A stretch of DNA of 64,000 nucleotides from Streptomyces sp. NBC_01471 (GCF_041438865.1 NZ_CP109450.1:4485001-4549000), one strand, 5' to 3'; positions 42,345 to 51,718 are shown, numbered from the stretch's first letter. Notes: generated by a model from the letters alone, not told the origin. Program-made: numbers and translations.

Positions 42345-42470
42345 GCGCCTCACGGTGCGGTCCGTACCAGGGCAGTGTCAATACCGCCCACGTCCTGCGC
42401 GGGCCGGTTGTCGGAGGTATGCGTCAGAATTGGGTGAGGGCCATAGCGGTAGCGGAACATAGGGGCACGT

Positions 42471-43163
42471 ATGAGTGGGCTGATCGACACTACGGAGATG
42501 TACCTCCGCACCATCCTTGAGCTGGAGGAGGAAGGTGTGGTTCCGATGCGCGCCCGCATCGCGGAGCGGCTCGACCAGAGCGGCCCGACGGTCAGCCAGA
42601 CCGTGGCGCGCATGGAGCGTGACGGCCTGGTGGCCGTCGCGAGCGACCGGCATCTGGAGCTGACGGAGGAGGGCCGCAGGCTGGCGACGCGCGTCATGCG
42701 CAAGCACCGGCTTGCCGAGTGCCTCCTCGTTGACGTGATCGGCCTGGAGTGGGAGCAGGTGCATGCCGAGGCGTGCCGCTGGGAGCACGTGATGAGCGAG
42801 GCGGTGGAGAAGCGGGTGCTCGAACTGCTGCGTCACCCCACGGAGTCGCCGTACGGCAATCCGATCCCGGGCCTGGAGGAGCTGGGCGAGAAGGCCGAGG
42901 CGGATCCCTTCCTCGACGCGGGCATGCTGAGCCTGGCGGACCTGGATCCGGGCGCCGACGGGAAGAACGTGGTGGTGCGCCGGATCGGCGAGCCCATCCA
43001 GACCGACGCCCAGCTGATGTACACGCTGCGTCGTGCGGGCGTACAGCCCGGCTCGGTGGTGAGTGTGACGGAGTCGGCCGGAGGGGTCCTGGTGGGCAGC
43101 GGCGGCGAGGCCGCCGAGCTCAACCCCGAGGTGGCTTCACACGTCTTTGTCGCCAAGCAGTAG
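42471..43163 (+). CDS. dmdR1: DtxR-family iron-dependent repressor DmdR1
   Basis: 230 residues from ATG 42471 (AGGGGC upstream). Winged helix (about 1-75: DTTEMYLRTILELEEEGVVP, RLDQSGPTVSQTVARMERDGL), dimerisation/metal domain with CRWEHVMSEAVEKRVLELL (about 102-120; includes the metal-binding Cys102/Glu105/His106-like set) and a C-terminal SH3-like domain. With Fe2+ it binds iron boxes and represses siderophore and iron-uptake genes; in S. coelicolor this regulator is DmdR1/DesR. The minus strand of the gene also carries long open frames, of interest because an antiparallel gene has been reported over dmdR1. Confidence 0.92.
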   Translation: MSGLIDTTEMYLRTILELEEEGVVPMRARIAERLDQSGPTVSQTVARMERDGLVAVASDRHLELTEEGRRLATRVMRKHRLAECLLVDVIGLEWEQVHAEACRWEHVMSEAVEKRVLELLRHPTESPYGNPIPGLEELGEKAEADPFLDAGMLSLADLDPGADGKNVVVRRIGEPIQTDAQLMYTLRRAGVQPGSVVSVTESAGGVLVGSGGEAAELNPEVASHVFVAKQ

Positions 43164-43567
43164 CCAGAGCGGCAGCAGGAGCGATAGCAGTAGAGCAGGG
43201 TCCGTCCGGTGCCGGGCGGGCGGTGGTGGTCGGCCCGCGCAATGGTGCGGGAACCGCCCCGGCCGCCCGCAAGCCGTGCGAGGCTGGGCGCCTATGACCT
43301 GACGACGGCGCCGGTCCGGATCGCGATGTCACTCGATGCGGCCCGATGCGGCTCGTCCGGCAGGGAGGGAGCAGGTGCATGCGTCCGTCGCGGTCTCGTC
43401 CGCCGTTGTCCCATCTGTCGCGGTCTCATCTGTCGCGGCCTCGACTCTCGTGGTGCCATCCGTCGCGGCCTCGTCCTGCCCGGGCTCGCCTGCCATGGGA
43501 TCGGCTGTCATGGGCTCACTTGTCAGGGGACCGGCTGTCCCGGACCAGCCGGTCCCCGGACGGAGAG

Positions 43568-43595
43568 GGCCCCGGCGCTCAGGAGCGCCGGGGCC
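43568..43595. terminator. 12-bp perfect hairpin downstream of dmdR1
   Basis: GGCCCCGGCGCT (43568-43579), loop CAGG, AGCGCCGGGGCC (43584-43595). Very stable, no U-tract; about 400 bp after the dmdR1 stop. Probable terminator. Confidence 0.55.
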
Positions 43596-43761
43596 TGACC
43601 TCCCCCGCACCGACCTGGAGCCCCGAGCTCTCAAGGTCGGTCTGGCCGGACCCTCATCCCCGAGTGGTCCGCCCCCCGCACGAAATCTCCCCCGGGCAGC
43701 AACCCTCAATCCTTGGTGGTTGTCACTCGAAGGTGGGGTGTAGAGGAAGGGAACCGCATTT

Positions 43762-43777
43762 TCGAATGCGAGTTCGA
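43762..43777. promoter_or_regulatory. LexA (SOS) box-like site upstream of an alpha/beta hydrolase gene
   Basis: TCGAATGCGAGTTCGA differs at one position from the actinobacterial SOS box TCGAAC-N4-GTTCGA. It is directly followed by TAGCCT (43778-43783), a plausible -10, so LexA binding would overlap the promoter. It also overlaps a CGCATT-TTCG-AATGCG hairpin (43755-43770). Confidence 0.45.
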
Positions 43778-43921
43778 TAGCCTGTGACGCGACACCGGCT
43801 CCATCACCGAAGCAGCCACTGAACCATCGAGCAGTTACCGAACCAGCTCGGAACCAGCCTGAGCGGCCCAGCCGCAGGTGAGGGACCGACCACCCGGGGA
43901 ATGAAGGGGGTGCCAGAACAC

Positions 43922-44788
43922 ATGGTGCAGCGCATCGACGTGACCGGGCCCGACGGCATACGCCTTGCTGCCTGGGAGTTCGCCGACCCGCCCAAGGAGG
44001 CCGACGGGGACGCCGAGCGCACTCCCGGGGTCTTACTGCTGCACGGGCTGATGGGCCGGGCCTCGCACTGGGCCTCCACCGCCCGCTGGCTCTCCGAGCG
44101 CCACCGCGCGGTCGCCCTCGACCAGCGGGGCCACGGCCGCAGCGACAAGCCTGCCGACGGCCCGTACACCCGGGACGCCTATGTGGCCGACGCGGAGGCC
44201 GCGATCGTCCAGCTGGGGCTCGCTCCCGTCACCCTGATCGGCCACTCGATGGGCGCCCTCACCGCCTGGCAGCTCGCGGCCAAACGGCCGGACCTGGTCC
44301 GGGCCGTGATCATCTGCGACATGCGGGCCTCCGCCCTGGGGATCGCCTCGCAGCGCGAGTGGGAGGACTGGTTCACGTCCTGGCCCGTCCCCTTCGCGAC
44401 GCTCGCCGACGTACGGAAGTGGTTCGGCGAGGACGACCCGTGGGTGGAGCGCCCCAATCCGTCCCGCGGTGAGTTCTTCGCCGAGGTGATGGCGGAGAGC
44501 GCCGACGGCTGGCGGCCGGTCTTCTCCCGCCGCCAGATGCTGAAGTCCCGCGAGACCTGGGTCTTCGACGCGCACTGGGAGGAGCTGGCCCAGGTGCAGT
44601 GCCCGGCGCTGGTGGTCCGCGGTCTGGACGGCGAGCTGGGCCGGGCGGAGTCCCAGGAGATGGTCCGGGTGCTGCCCCGCGGTGAGTACGCGGAAGTGTC
44701 CGACGCGGCCCACCTGGTCCACTACGACCAGCCCGAGGCGTGGCGCGCGGCGATAGAGCCGTTCCTCGACGCCGTGGTCGCGCAGTAG
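43922..44788 (+). CDS. Alpha/beta-fold hydrolase
   Basis: 288 residues from ATG 43922, with AGGGGG 11 bases upstream; ATG 43901 is an alternative. Alpha/beta hydrolase motifs: LLLHGLMGRASHWASTARWL (oxyanion HG), ALDQRGHGRSDKP, nucleophile elbow GHSMGA (about residue 105), acid in VVRGLDGELGRAES and His in SDAAHLVHYDQPEAW. Serine hydrolase or C-C hydrolase of unknown substrate; acts in the cytoplasm (no signal peptide). A possible SOS box lies about 150 bp upstream. Confidence 0.85.
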   Translation: MVQRIDVTGPDGIRLAAWEFADPPKEADGDAERTPGVLLLHGLMGRASHWASTARWLSERHRAVALDQRGHGRSDKPADGPYTRDAYVADAEAAIVQLGLAPVTLIGHSMGALTAWQLAAKRPDLVRAVIICDMRASALGIASQREWEDWFTSWPVPFATLADVRKWFGEDDPWVERPNPSRGEFFAEVMAESADGWRPVFSRRQMLKSRETWVFDAHWEELAQVQCPALVVRGLDGELGRAESQEMVRVLPRGEYAEVSDAAHLVHYDQPEAWRAAIEPFLDAVVAQ

Positions 44789-44897
44789 GCCGCAGCCGGG
44801 GTCGGGCAGCGGAGGTCGGGCGGCGCGGGTCGGGCAGCGGGGACCGCCGGGCGGGCCGGGCAGGCACCCGGCCCGTCCGGCGGTCCCTCGCGCCCGT

Positions 44898-46520
44898 TCA
44901 CCCCTTGCTGACCGCCAGGAGGATCTCCGGCAGCCGGCCTGCCGCCTGCGGTGCGGCCGCCCGCAGGCCGGCCCAGGCCGTCGCCGTCCCGTACACCGCG
45001 CCCAGCGGCAGCAGGATCCACAGATACGGCTCATGGCCCGTGACGTGCAGCGCGATCAGCAGGGCGATCACCGGTGAGCAGAGCAGGGCCGCCGAGACCA
45101 TGCCGCCGAAGATGGAGATCCAGGCGAGTCCCGCCTGACCCGGGGCGACGTTCTTGTGGGCGTTGTCCTGCGGGATCGAGTACGGGAAGCGGGCCGAGGT
45201 CACGGCGCCCGTCCCCAGCATCGCGCCGAGCAGGGCGAACGCCAGCCCCATCGCCTCGGGCAGCGCGCCCCAGTCGCCGAGCAGCCCGGCCGTGACCACC
45301 GTGACCAGCGCGGTGTACGGGACGGTGACCAGGGCGAGTGCCAGGGCGCGCGACCGCAGTTCGGCGAAGGCGTCCCGGGGCGACGAGATGGTCTGCGCGA
45401 CCATCCAGAACGCCGAGGTGTCCTGGCCGAACTGGTTGTACATCTGGATGCCGAGCATCCCCGCGGCGAAGCACGAGAAGTAGATGGAACCGCTGCCCTG
45501 CACCGCGTTGAGCAGCGGCACGATCAGCCCGATCGCGAGCGAGGCGATCCATGCGGCCTTGGTCTTCGGGTCACGCCAGATGTAGCGCAGGGTGCGGAGC
45601 ATCACCGTGCCCGTACGCCCCTCGGGCAGCAGCCGCGAGAGGCCCCCCGCCGACTCCTTGCGGCTCGGCCCGGCCGCCGCGAGCGTCGAGCCGTCCGGCG
45701 AGGTCATCAGCCGGACCAGGGTGCGCCGCCAGGCGCGGAGCATGATCACCAGGAAGGCCGCGGCGATGGCGAGTTGGGCCGCGGCCTCGCCGTACGAGCC
45801 GCTGCTCGCCGAGTCGACCGCGCCGATCGCGGAGCCCGGCGGCAGCCACCGCACCACGTCCCCGGCCGGGTCGAGCGCGGAGAGACCGCCCGCCCTGCCG
45901 AGCCGCTGGGCGCCGAAGTTGACCGCCTGGATGCCGATCGCGATCACCAGACCGCTCAGTACGGCGAGATCGCGGCCCTTGCGCGAGGTGAGCAGCCGGA
46001 CGTTGGCGGCGGCCACCGCCCGCGCCAGCGCCACACAGATCAGCACGGTGAGCGGAACGGCGATGACGGCGGCCACCGCGGCCGCCGCGTTCGTCGCCAC
46101 CGCGAAGGCCGAGCCGACCGCCAGACAGAGGGTGAACAGCGGTCCGATGCCCACCAGCGAGGCGGCGAGCAGGGCCCGTACGAGCGGTTCGGGGCGCAGC
46201 GGCAGCATCACCAGACGGCTCGGGTCCAGCGTCTCGTCCCCGCTGGGGAAGAACAGCGGCATCGCCGCCCACCCCACCGCGAGGACGAGCGTGAGGATGA
46301 CGGTCAGGGTGCCCGCGTGCGCGTGGCCGTGCAGCAGCACCAGGCCGAGGAGCAGCAGCGCCGCGAAGAACAGGGCGCCGGCGACCGACGCGATGTACGC
46401 GGCCCTGCGGCCCGACGACTGGCGCAGGCCGTTGCGCAGCAGGGAGAGCTTCAGCCGGATGAAGACGGCGGTGAGGGAGGGGGCGGGCAGCCGGGTGTCC
46501 GGGGCGGTGTCGGCGGTCAT
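44898..46520 (-). CDS. ABC transporter membrane subunit (large, 12-14 TM)
   Basis: 540 residues from ATG 46520, which overlaps the ATPase stop (ATGA); ATG 46541 would add 7. Many hydrophobic segments, among them AAYIASVAGALFFAALLLLG, TVILTLVLAVGWAAMPLFF and VAAVIAVPLTVLICVALARA, with a central hydrophilic loop (about 290-330). It is twice the length of a single ABC-2 permease and may be a fused two-half permease. It pairs with the upstream ATPase; substrate unknown. Confidence 0.82.
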   Translation of the reverse strand: MTADTAPDTRLPAPSLTAVFIRLKLSLLRNGLRQSSGRRAAYIASVAGALFFAALLLLGLVLLHGHAHAGTLTVILTLVLAVGWAAMPLFFPSGDETLDPSRLVMLPLRPEPLVRALLAASLVGIGPLFTLCLAVGSAFAVATNAAAAVAAVIAVPLTVLICVALARAVAAANVRLLTSRKGRDLAVLSGLVIAIGIQAVNFGAQRLGRAGGLSALDPAGDVVRWLPPGSAIGAVDSASSGSYGEAAAQLAIAAAFLVIMLRAWRRTLVRLMTSPDGSTLAAAGPSRKESAGGLSRLLPEGRTGTVMLRTLRYIWRDPKTKAAWIASLAIGLIVPLLNAVQGSGSIYFSCFAAGMLGIQMYNQFGQDTSAFWMVAQTISSPRDAFAELRSRALALALVTVPYTALVTVVTAGLLGDWGALPEAMGLAFALLGAMLGTGAVTSARFPYSIPQDNAHKNVAPGQAGLAWISIFGGMVSAALLCSPVIALLIALHVTGHEPYLWILLPLGAVYGTATAWAGLRAAAPQAAGRLPEILLAVSKG

Positions 46521-47293
46521 CGCGGGCCCCCGCCGAGCCATTCGAGGCTGTCCCCGGCGTTCCGGTCGTGCGCTCCGACCAGTTCGAGGAAGGCCTCCTG
46601 GAGGGAGGGCGCGGTCCCGCGTACCTCGGCGAGCGGGCCCTGCGCGCGGATCCGGCCGCCCGCCATCACCGCCACCCAGTCGCAGAGCGACTCGACCAGC
46701 TCCATCACATGGCTGGAGAAGACGACCGTCGCGCCGGAGCGGGTGTAGCGCTCCAGCACACCGCGGATCGTCTGCGCGGACACCGGGTCGACGCCCTCGA
46801 ACGGCTCGTCCAGGAAGAGCACTTCGGGGTTGTGCAGCAGTGCGGCGGCCAGCCCGATCTTCTTGCGCATCCCGGTCGAGTAGTCGACCACGAGCTTGTG
46901 CTGAGCGCCCGCCAGGTCGAGTACGTCCAGGAGCTGGGTGGCCCGTTTGTCGACCTCGGCGCCGGGCAGCCCGCGCAGCCGTCCGCTGTACGCGAGGAGT
47001 TCACGCCCCGAAAGACGTTCGAACAGCCGCAGCCCCTCGGGGAGTACGCCGATCCGGGACTTGACCGCGACGGGGTCCTGCCAGACGTCGTGGCCCGCCA
47101 CTTCGACGGTGCCCTGGTCGGGCCTGAGGAGGCCCGTCACCATGGAGAGGGTGGTGGTCTTGCCCGCGCCGTTGGGGCCGACGAGACCGATGAACTGGCC
47201 CGCGGGCAGGTCGAGGTCGATCCCGGCGACCGCGATCTGCTCCCCGAACCGCTTCCACAGTCCCTTTACCCTTACGGCTGCCTGGTCCGGCAT
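46517..47293 (-). CDS. ABC transporter ATP-binding protein
   Basis: 258 residues from ATG 47293. Walker A GLVGPNGAGKTTTLSMV (about residue 37), signature YSTGMRKKIGLAAAL (about 139) in the slightly degenerate STGMRKK form, Walker B VLFLDEPFEGVDP and the H-loop in VVFSSHVMELVESL. It energises the large membrane protein encoded downstream, with which it overlaps by 4 bp. Gene order and type match CcmA/NatA-like exporters. Confidence 0.9.
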   Translation of the reverse strand: MPDQAAVRVKGLWKRFGEQIAVAGIDLDLPAGQFIGLVGPNGAGKTTTLSMVTGLLRPDQGTVEVAGHDVWQDPVAVKSRIGVLPEGLRLFERLSGRELLAYSGRLRGLPGAEVDKRATQLLDVLDLAGAQHKLVVDYSTGMRKKIGLAAALLHNPEVLFLDEPFEGVDPVSAQTIRGVLERYTRSGATVVFSSHVMELVESLCDWVAVMAGGRIRAQGPLAEVRGTAPSLQEAFLELVGAHDRNAGDSLEWLGGGPR

Positions 47294-47405
47294 GGTGCAG
47301 CGCCTTTCGGAGTCCCAGCTCTTGCGCCCACCCTACGGTCGGTGGCCGCCGGGCCGGGCTCCGCGGCAGGACCCGGGGCCGGGCCGGAGAGGTCTGAACC
47401 GCTGC

Positions 47406-48098
47406 CTACCGGCGGCCGACCCGCGTCTCCTGGCCGCAGGCGTACGCGAGGGGGCCGGTCAGCTCGTCCGCGTCGGGCAGCCAGCGGTTGACGGCCGTCG
47501 GCCGCCGCGCCCACTGCACGGCCCCGGCGGCCCCGACCCGGGTGGGCGGCGCCGCGACGTAGTCGCCCTCGCCATGGACCGCCAGGTCGATCGTGGACGG
47601 CGTCCACCCCAGCCGCCGTACCAGGTCGGGCACTTTGGCCCCGGCGCCCGGCAGGACGAAGAAGAGCATGCGGCGGTCGGGGGTGCGGGTCACCGGGCCG
47701 AGTGTGACCTCCATCCGCTCCATCCTGGCCAGCGCGAGGAAGCCCGCGGTCTCGGGTACGTCGATGGCGTCGAAGGTCCGCCCGGTCGGCAGCAGGATCG
47801 AGGCCCGCGGCTGCCCGGTCCACAGGGCGCGGGCGGCTGTGGCGCTGCCGGTGGCCTCGGCCGCCCAGCCGGGGCGCGTGGGGTGTGCGCCGGGCGCGGA
47901 GCACGCCATGTCCCCGCAGGAGCAGCGCTCGACGCCGTCCACCGCCTCCAGCCAGGTGCCGGGGAGCACGTCCCAGTGCCGTTCCTCCGCGTACCGTACG
48001 GCGCTGTCCAGCAGCAGTTCTGTGCGCTGCTTGGGGATCTGTGCGGCTTGCGTGCCCGTGGTGGTCTCTTTCACGAACAGCTCAACTCCCGCCGTCAC
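47406..48098 (-). CDS. Bifunctional DNA primase/polymerase (prim-pol) domain protein
   Basis: 230 residues from GTG 48098; GTG 48074 is also possible. The Cys motif CSCGDMACSAPGAHPTRPGW (about residue 58) and WTGQPRASILLPTGRTFDAI are hallmarks of the prim-pol N-terminal family of Streptomyces. There is no helicase domain, and the expected acidic catalytic triad is reduced (FDAIDVPE has one Asp pair), so it may not be an active polymerase. Stand-alone copies like this are common in actinomycete chromosomes and need not be mobile. Confidence 0.75.
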   Translation of the reverse strand: MTAGVELFVKETTTGTQAAQIPKQRTELLLDSAVRYAEERHWDVLPGTWLEAVDGVERCSCGDMACSAPGAHPTRPGWAAEATGSATAARALWTGQPRASILLPTGRTFDAIDVPETAGFLALARMERMEVTLGPVTRTPDRRMLFFVLPGAGAKVPDLVRRLGWTPSTIDLAVHGEGDYVAAPPTRVGAAGAVQWARRPTAVNRWLPDADELTGPLAYACGQETRVGRR

Positions 48099-48332
48099 CT
48101 GGGGTTACGGGGTCAACAGGCCGGGGAGAGAGGCGGCTTGACGGCATATGGGGCGCATGGAGGCATGGGCGGGGGCGCGCAGGCGAATGCACCCCCTGGA
48201 GCGGGTATCCCTCAGCGGGATGCAAGGAGAATGCCGGGATTACTCCTCTCTTTTACCGCATTCTCCGGACATTTCCCGGGCAGTGATCAACCCGACCGGA
48301 TCAGTGATCGCCGCACGTACCAGGGGGTATTC

Positions 48333-49721
48333 ATGGCCGTCAGGCCGCTCGTCGCCCGTCAGCCCAATGAACGGCTGCAGGCACTCATCCAGGAAGCCGG
48401 CTGTTCCAATGCCGGTCTCGCCCGCCGCGTGAACATGGTGGGGGCGGAGCGGGGCGTCGATCTCCGCTACGACAAGACGTCCGTCGCGCGATGGCTGCGC
48501 GGGCAGCAGCCGCGTGGCCGGGCGCCGGGCATCATCGCCGAGGCGCTGGGCCGCAAACTCAGCCGTACGGTCACGATCGACGAGATCGGGATGGCCGACG
48601 GGAAGAACCTGGCCTCCGGGGTCGGGCTGCAGTTCTCGCCGACCGTGCTCGGCGCGATCGAGCAGGTCTGTGAGCTGTGGCGCAGCGACGTGGGGCGCCG
48701 TGACTTCCTGTCCGGTTCCACGGTCGCCGCGTCCGCGCTCGTCGAACCGAGCCGGGACTGGCTGATCACCGGTGCGGACCCGCAGGTGGCGCGGGCCGCG
48801 GGGGCGCGGGTGGGGCTGTCCGACGTGCAGGCGGTGCGGGCGACGACCGCCGCGCTCACCGAGCTCGACCACCGGTTCGGCAGCGGACATGTGCGGCCGA
48901 TCGTCGTCCACTACCTGAACAGTGTGGTGTCCGGGCTGCTGGCCGGTTCGTACCGCGACGGGGTGGGCCGCGAGCTGTTCGCCGCGGTCGCCAGGCTGAC
49001 CGAACTCGCCGGTTACATGGCGGTCGACACCGGACAGCCCGGACTCGCCCAGCGCTACTACATCCAGGCACTCCGGCTGGCCCAGGCGGCGGGCGACCGC
49101 GGTTACGGGGGCTATGTGCTGGCCGCCTCGATGAGCCACCTCGCCGCTGAGCTCGGCACCCCCCGCGAGATCGCGCAGCTGGCGCGGGCCGCCCAGGAGG
49201 GCGCGCGCGGGCGGGTCACGCCACGCGCCGAGTCGATGTTCTACGCGGCGGAGGCGCGCGGCCACGCGCTGATGGGTGACGCGCGGGCCACCGAGGCGGT
49301 GGCGGGACGGGCCCTGGCGGCGATGGACCGCGCGGAGTCCGGTACGGACGCGGGCGACGACCCGGAGTGGATCGCGCACTTCGACGGCGCGTATCTGGCC
49401 GATGAGCTGGCCCACTGCCACCGCGACCTGGGCCAGGGTGCGGCGGGGGCGAGCTGTGCCGAGCAGGCCCTGGCGGGCCTTCCGGAGACGAAGGCCCGCC
49501 GCCGCGGGATCGGTCTGGTCCTGCTGGCCACCGCACAGCTCCAGCAGCGTGAGGTGGAACAGGCCTGCCGGACGGGGACCCGGGCGGTGGAGCTGCTGGG
49601 CACGGTGCGGTCCGGCCGGGGGGCGGACTATCTGGACGACCTGCGGGGGCGGTTGGAGCCGTTCGGCGCGCAGCCGGTGGTCCAGGAGCTGGGGGCGCGG
49701 ATGGACCTCCTGGCGGCATAG
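48333..49721 (+). CDS. XRE/TPR-like transcriptional regulator
   Basis: 462 residues from ATG 48333 with AGGGGGT 6 bases upstream. N-terminal helix-turn-helix-like region (about 10-85: RLQALIQEAGCSNAGLARRV, TSVARWLRGQQP), then the VGRRDFLSGSTVAASALVEP segment often seen in Streptomyces XRE regulators, then TPR-like helical repeats (about 200-440, LAGYMAVDTGQPGLAQRYYI). The layout recalls NsdA-like developmental/antibiotic regulators; I cannot assign it to one. Stands alone, preceded by a 230-bp gap. Confidence 0.78.
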   Translation: MAVRPLVARQPNERLQALIQEAGCSNAGLARRVNMVGAERGVDLRYDKTSVARWLRGQQPRGRAPGIIAEALGRKLSRTVTIDEIGMADGKNLASGVGLQFSPTVLGAIEQVCELWRSDVGRRDFLSGSTVAASALVEPSRDWLITGADPQVARAAGARVGLSDVQAVRATTAALTELDHRFGSGHVRPIVVHYLNSVVSGLLAGSYRDGVGRELFAAVARLTELAGYMAVDTGQPGLAQRYYIQALRLAQAAGDRGYGGYVLAASMSHLAAELGTPREIAQLARAAQEGARGRVTPRAESMFYAAEARGHALMGDARATEAVAGRALAAMDRAESGTDAGDDPEWIAHFDGAYLADELAHCHRDLGQGAAGASCAEQALAGLPETKARRRGIGLVLLATAQLQQREVEQACRTGTRAVELLGTVRSGRGADYLDDLRGRLEPFGAQPVVQELGARMDLLAA

Positions 49722-50035
49722 GGGCATAGGGGCGCGGGTGAACGGGGGGAATGGAGTGCGGCGGGGGAGGAGAGGGCGGGGCCGTGCGCAGGAAGCTGTG
49801 CACCGCCCTGCCCTGCTCTGAGTGCGGGCTGTGGCACCCAAGTACGCCAAGTACGGCAGCGGCGAGAACAAGCCACCCCGGCCCGTACGCATGTGTCCAA
49901 CGCCCCAAGTACAGCGCCGGGCGCCCTGCATGTGTTACATCGCACACCCCCATCCGCCGCCCCGTGGCAGACGCGTCGATTCACCCGGTAGCGTGAGCCG
50001 ACGATTCCGTAGGTCCACGTGTAGTAGGAGTCCCG
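49722..50035. other. Intergenic region with AAGTAC repeats
   Basis: No gene seen. AAGTAC occurs three times within about 80 bp (49841, 49850 and 49909), twice preceded by C-rich DNA; possible regulator site. The Shine-Dalgarno GTAGGAG (50024-50030) belongs to the next gene. Confidence 0.3.
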
Positions 50036-51718
50036 GTGACGCAGAACGGACAGGGCGACGAGCCGCAGCTTCCCGCTGTGCGGCGCGCGCACGAAGGTGT
50101 CGTACTGCCGTCCGACGGGAGTGGCCCGTGGATCCCGGAAGTCGCGGGCGAGCACGCGGTTCCCGCCGGTGGCCAGCCGTGGGGCCAGCCCTGGGGGCCG
50201 CAGGACGGCGGACCCCAGCCGCCCCAGCAGCAGCCGCCGCACATACCGCAGCAGCACCAGCAGCTCCCGCCGTCGCACCAGTACCAGCAGCTCCCGCCGC
50301 CGTACCAGCAGCAGGCGAACCAGCAGCCGCAGCCTCACCAACCGCACCAGCAGCAGCCGCAGTTCCCGCAGCACATGGCGCCGCAGTCGCAGCCACCGCA
50401 GCACATGCCGCCGCCGGAGCCGACGTACCAGCAGTACCAGCCCGCGTCGCAGCCGCTGCCCCCGGCAGCGCGGCCGTCCGGACCGGACCACCGGCTCCCG
50501 CAGCACGGCGCGCCCGCCCCGCAGGCGCAGCCGTATCCGTCGCACGGTCAGCCGCAGAACCCGTCGTTCGCCCAGCCGTTGCCCCCCGAGGCCGTACCGG
50601 GCGCGGGCGACAGCGATGCGACGCAGTTCATCGCCCCCGTCCCCGCGCCGCCCGATAACGCGGCGGAGTCCACCCAGTACCTGGGCTACCACCAGCAGTC
50701 CGGGCCCGCCCCGGCCGCCGCCGGTTCCGACGCGGACCCCACGCAGTTCCTGCCGCCGGTCCCGGCCGCTCCGGCCGGCCCTTCCCGTGCTCCTTACGAC
50801 ATCAGGCCGGGCGCCCCCGAGGACCGGCAGCCGCCCGCCGAGTTCGACAGCCTCTTCCGTACGGACAACGCGGCAGGCCCGCAACCGGCGGGCGAGACGC
50901 AGCAGTTGCCGCGCTTCGACCCCCAGGACCCCTACGGCGGCGACCCGTACGGCAACGGCGCCCCGCGCAGCACCCCGCCCGGCGGTGACCCGTACGGACG
51001 GCTGCCGCAGCAGCAACCCGGCGCACAGGCCCCGCAGTACGCCCCGGAGCCGGCCTCCCGGGCCGCCGCCGGAACAGCCCGGCGCAAGTCGTCCCGCACG
51101 CCGCTCATCGCCGCTGTCGTCGTCGGCTGCGCCGTCATCGGCCTGGGGGCGGGTGCGCTGCTCAGCGGGGGCGACTCCGACAAGAAGGACGACAAGGAGC
51201 CCGCGGGCGCCACCGCGACCACCGGTTCGAAGGCGGCGCCCGAGGCGGCGAAGGACCCTGCGCAGCCGCAGGCCGTCGCGCTCGACAAGCTGCTCGCCGA
51301 CAGCAACAACAGCCGCTCGTCGGTGATCGCCGCGGTCGGCCACATCCGGTCCTGCCAGAGCCTGCCGCAGGCGGCGGCCGACCTGCGCGACGCGGCGAAG
51401 CAGCGCCACGCGCTGGTGACCAAGCTCGGCACGCTCTCGGTCGACAAGCTGCCGGACCACGAGAAGCTGACCAGCGCGCTGACCACGGCGTGGAACGCCT
51501 CGGCGACCGCCGACGAGCAGTACGCGGCCTGGGCCCACGCGGTCGCGGCCAACAACAAGAAGGAATGCAAGCACGGCCACGCCAAGCGGACTCCGGCGGC
51601 CGGCCGCGGGGACGCGGCGAGTGGTCAGGCCACCGCGGCGAAGAAGCAGGCGTCGCCCCTGTGGAACGTCATCGCGGACAAGTGGAGCCTGATGCAGCGC
51701 AGGGGCGACCAGCTCTGA
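50036..51718 (+). CDS. Pro/Gln-rich single-pass membrane protein
   Basis: 560 residues from GTG 50036 (GTAGGAG 5 bases upstream). The first about 345 residues are low-complexity: runs of Q/P/H (QQPPHIPQQHQQLPPSHQYQ-like), then Asp/Gly/Pro-rich repeats including two DATQFI/DPTQFL motifs. One transmembrane helix (about 355-378, TPLIAAVVVGCAVIGLGAGA) follows, then an outside domain (about 400-560) that is helical with one internal Cys at RSCQSLPQAA and another at KKECKHGH. The T-Q-F motifs in the cytoplasmic tail look like FHA-binding phospho-Thr sites of kinase-regulated proteins; inference. Function unknown. Confidence 0.72.
   Translation: MTQNGQGDEPQLPAVRRAHEGVVLPSDGSGPWIPEVAGEHAVPAGGQPWGQPWGPQDGGPQPPQQQPPHIPQQHQQLPPSHQYQQLPPPYQQQANQQPQPHQPHQQQPQFPQHMAPQSQPPQHMPPPEPTYQQYQPASQPLPPAARPSGPDHRLPQHGAPAPQAQPYPSHGQPQNPSFAQPLPPEAVPGAGDSDATQFIAPVPAPPDNAAESTQYLGYHQQSGPAPAAAGSDADPTQFLPPVPAAPAGPSRAPYDIRPGAPEDRQPPAEFDSLFRTDNAAGPQPAGETQQLPRFDPQDPYGGDPYGNGAPRSTPPGGDPYGRLPQQQPGAQAPQYAPEPASRAAAGTARRKSSRTPLIAAVVVGCAVIGLGAGALLSGGDSDKKDDKEPAGATATTGSKAAPEAAKDPAQPQAVALDKLLADSNNSRSSVIAAVGHIRSCQSLPQAAADLRDAAKQRHALVTKLGTLSVDKLPDHEKLTSALTTAWNASATADEQYAAWAHAVAANNKKECKHGHAKRTPAAGRGDAASGQATAAKKQASPLWNVIADKWSLMQRRGDQL

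Larger units (their letters stand above)
43164..43921. other. 758-bp intergenic region with repeats, no convincing gene
   Basis: Several open frames exist but all have Arg/Pro/Ser-rich, unprotein-like composition. The stretch 43385-43480 contains about five degenerate copies of a CTGTCGCGGYCTC-like unit. A strong hairpin (43568-43595) and a LexA-box-like site (43762-43777) lie further right. Confidence 0.5.

Noticed and set aside
43209..43743. Three overlapping plus-strand frames after dmdR1
   Set aside because: Arg/Ser/Val-rich translations of a repeat-containing GC-rich spacer; no start context and no conserved motif.
47406..48098. Prophage or plasmid primase
   Set aside because: Stand-alone prim-pol proteins are frequent in Streptomyces chromosomes, and no phage or plasmid genes flank it.
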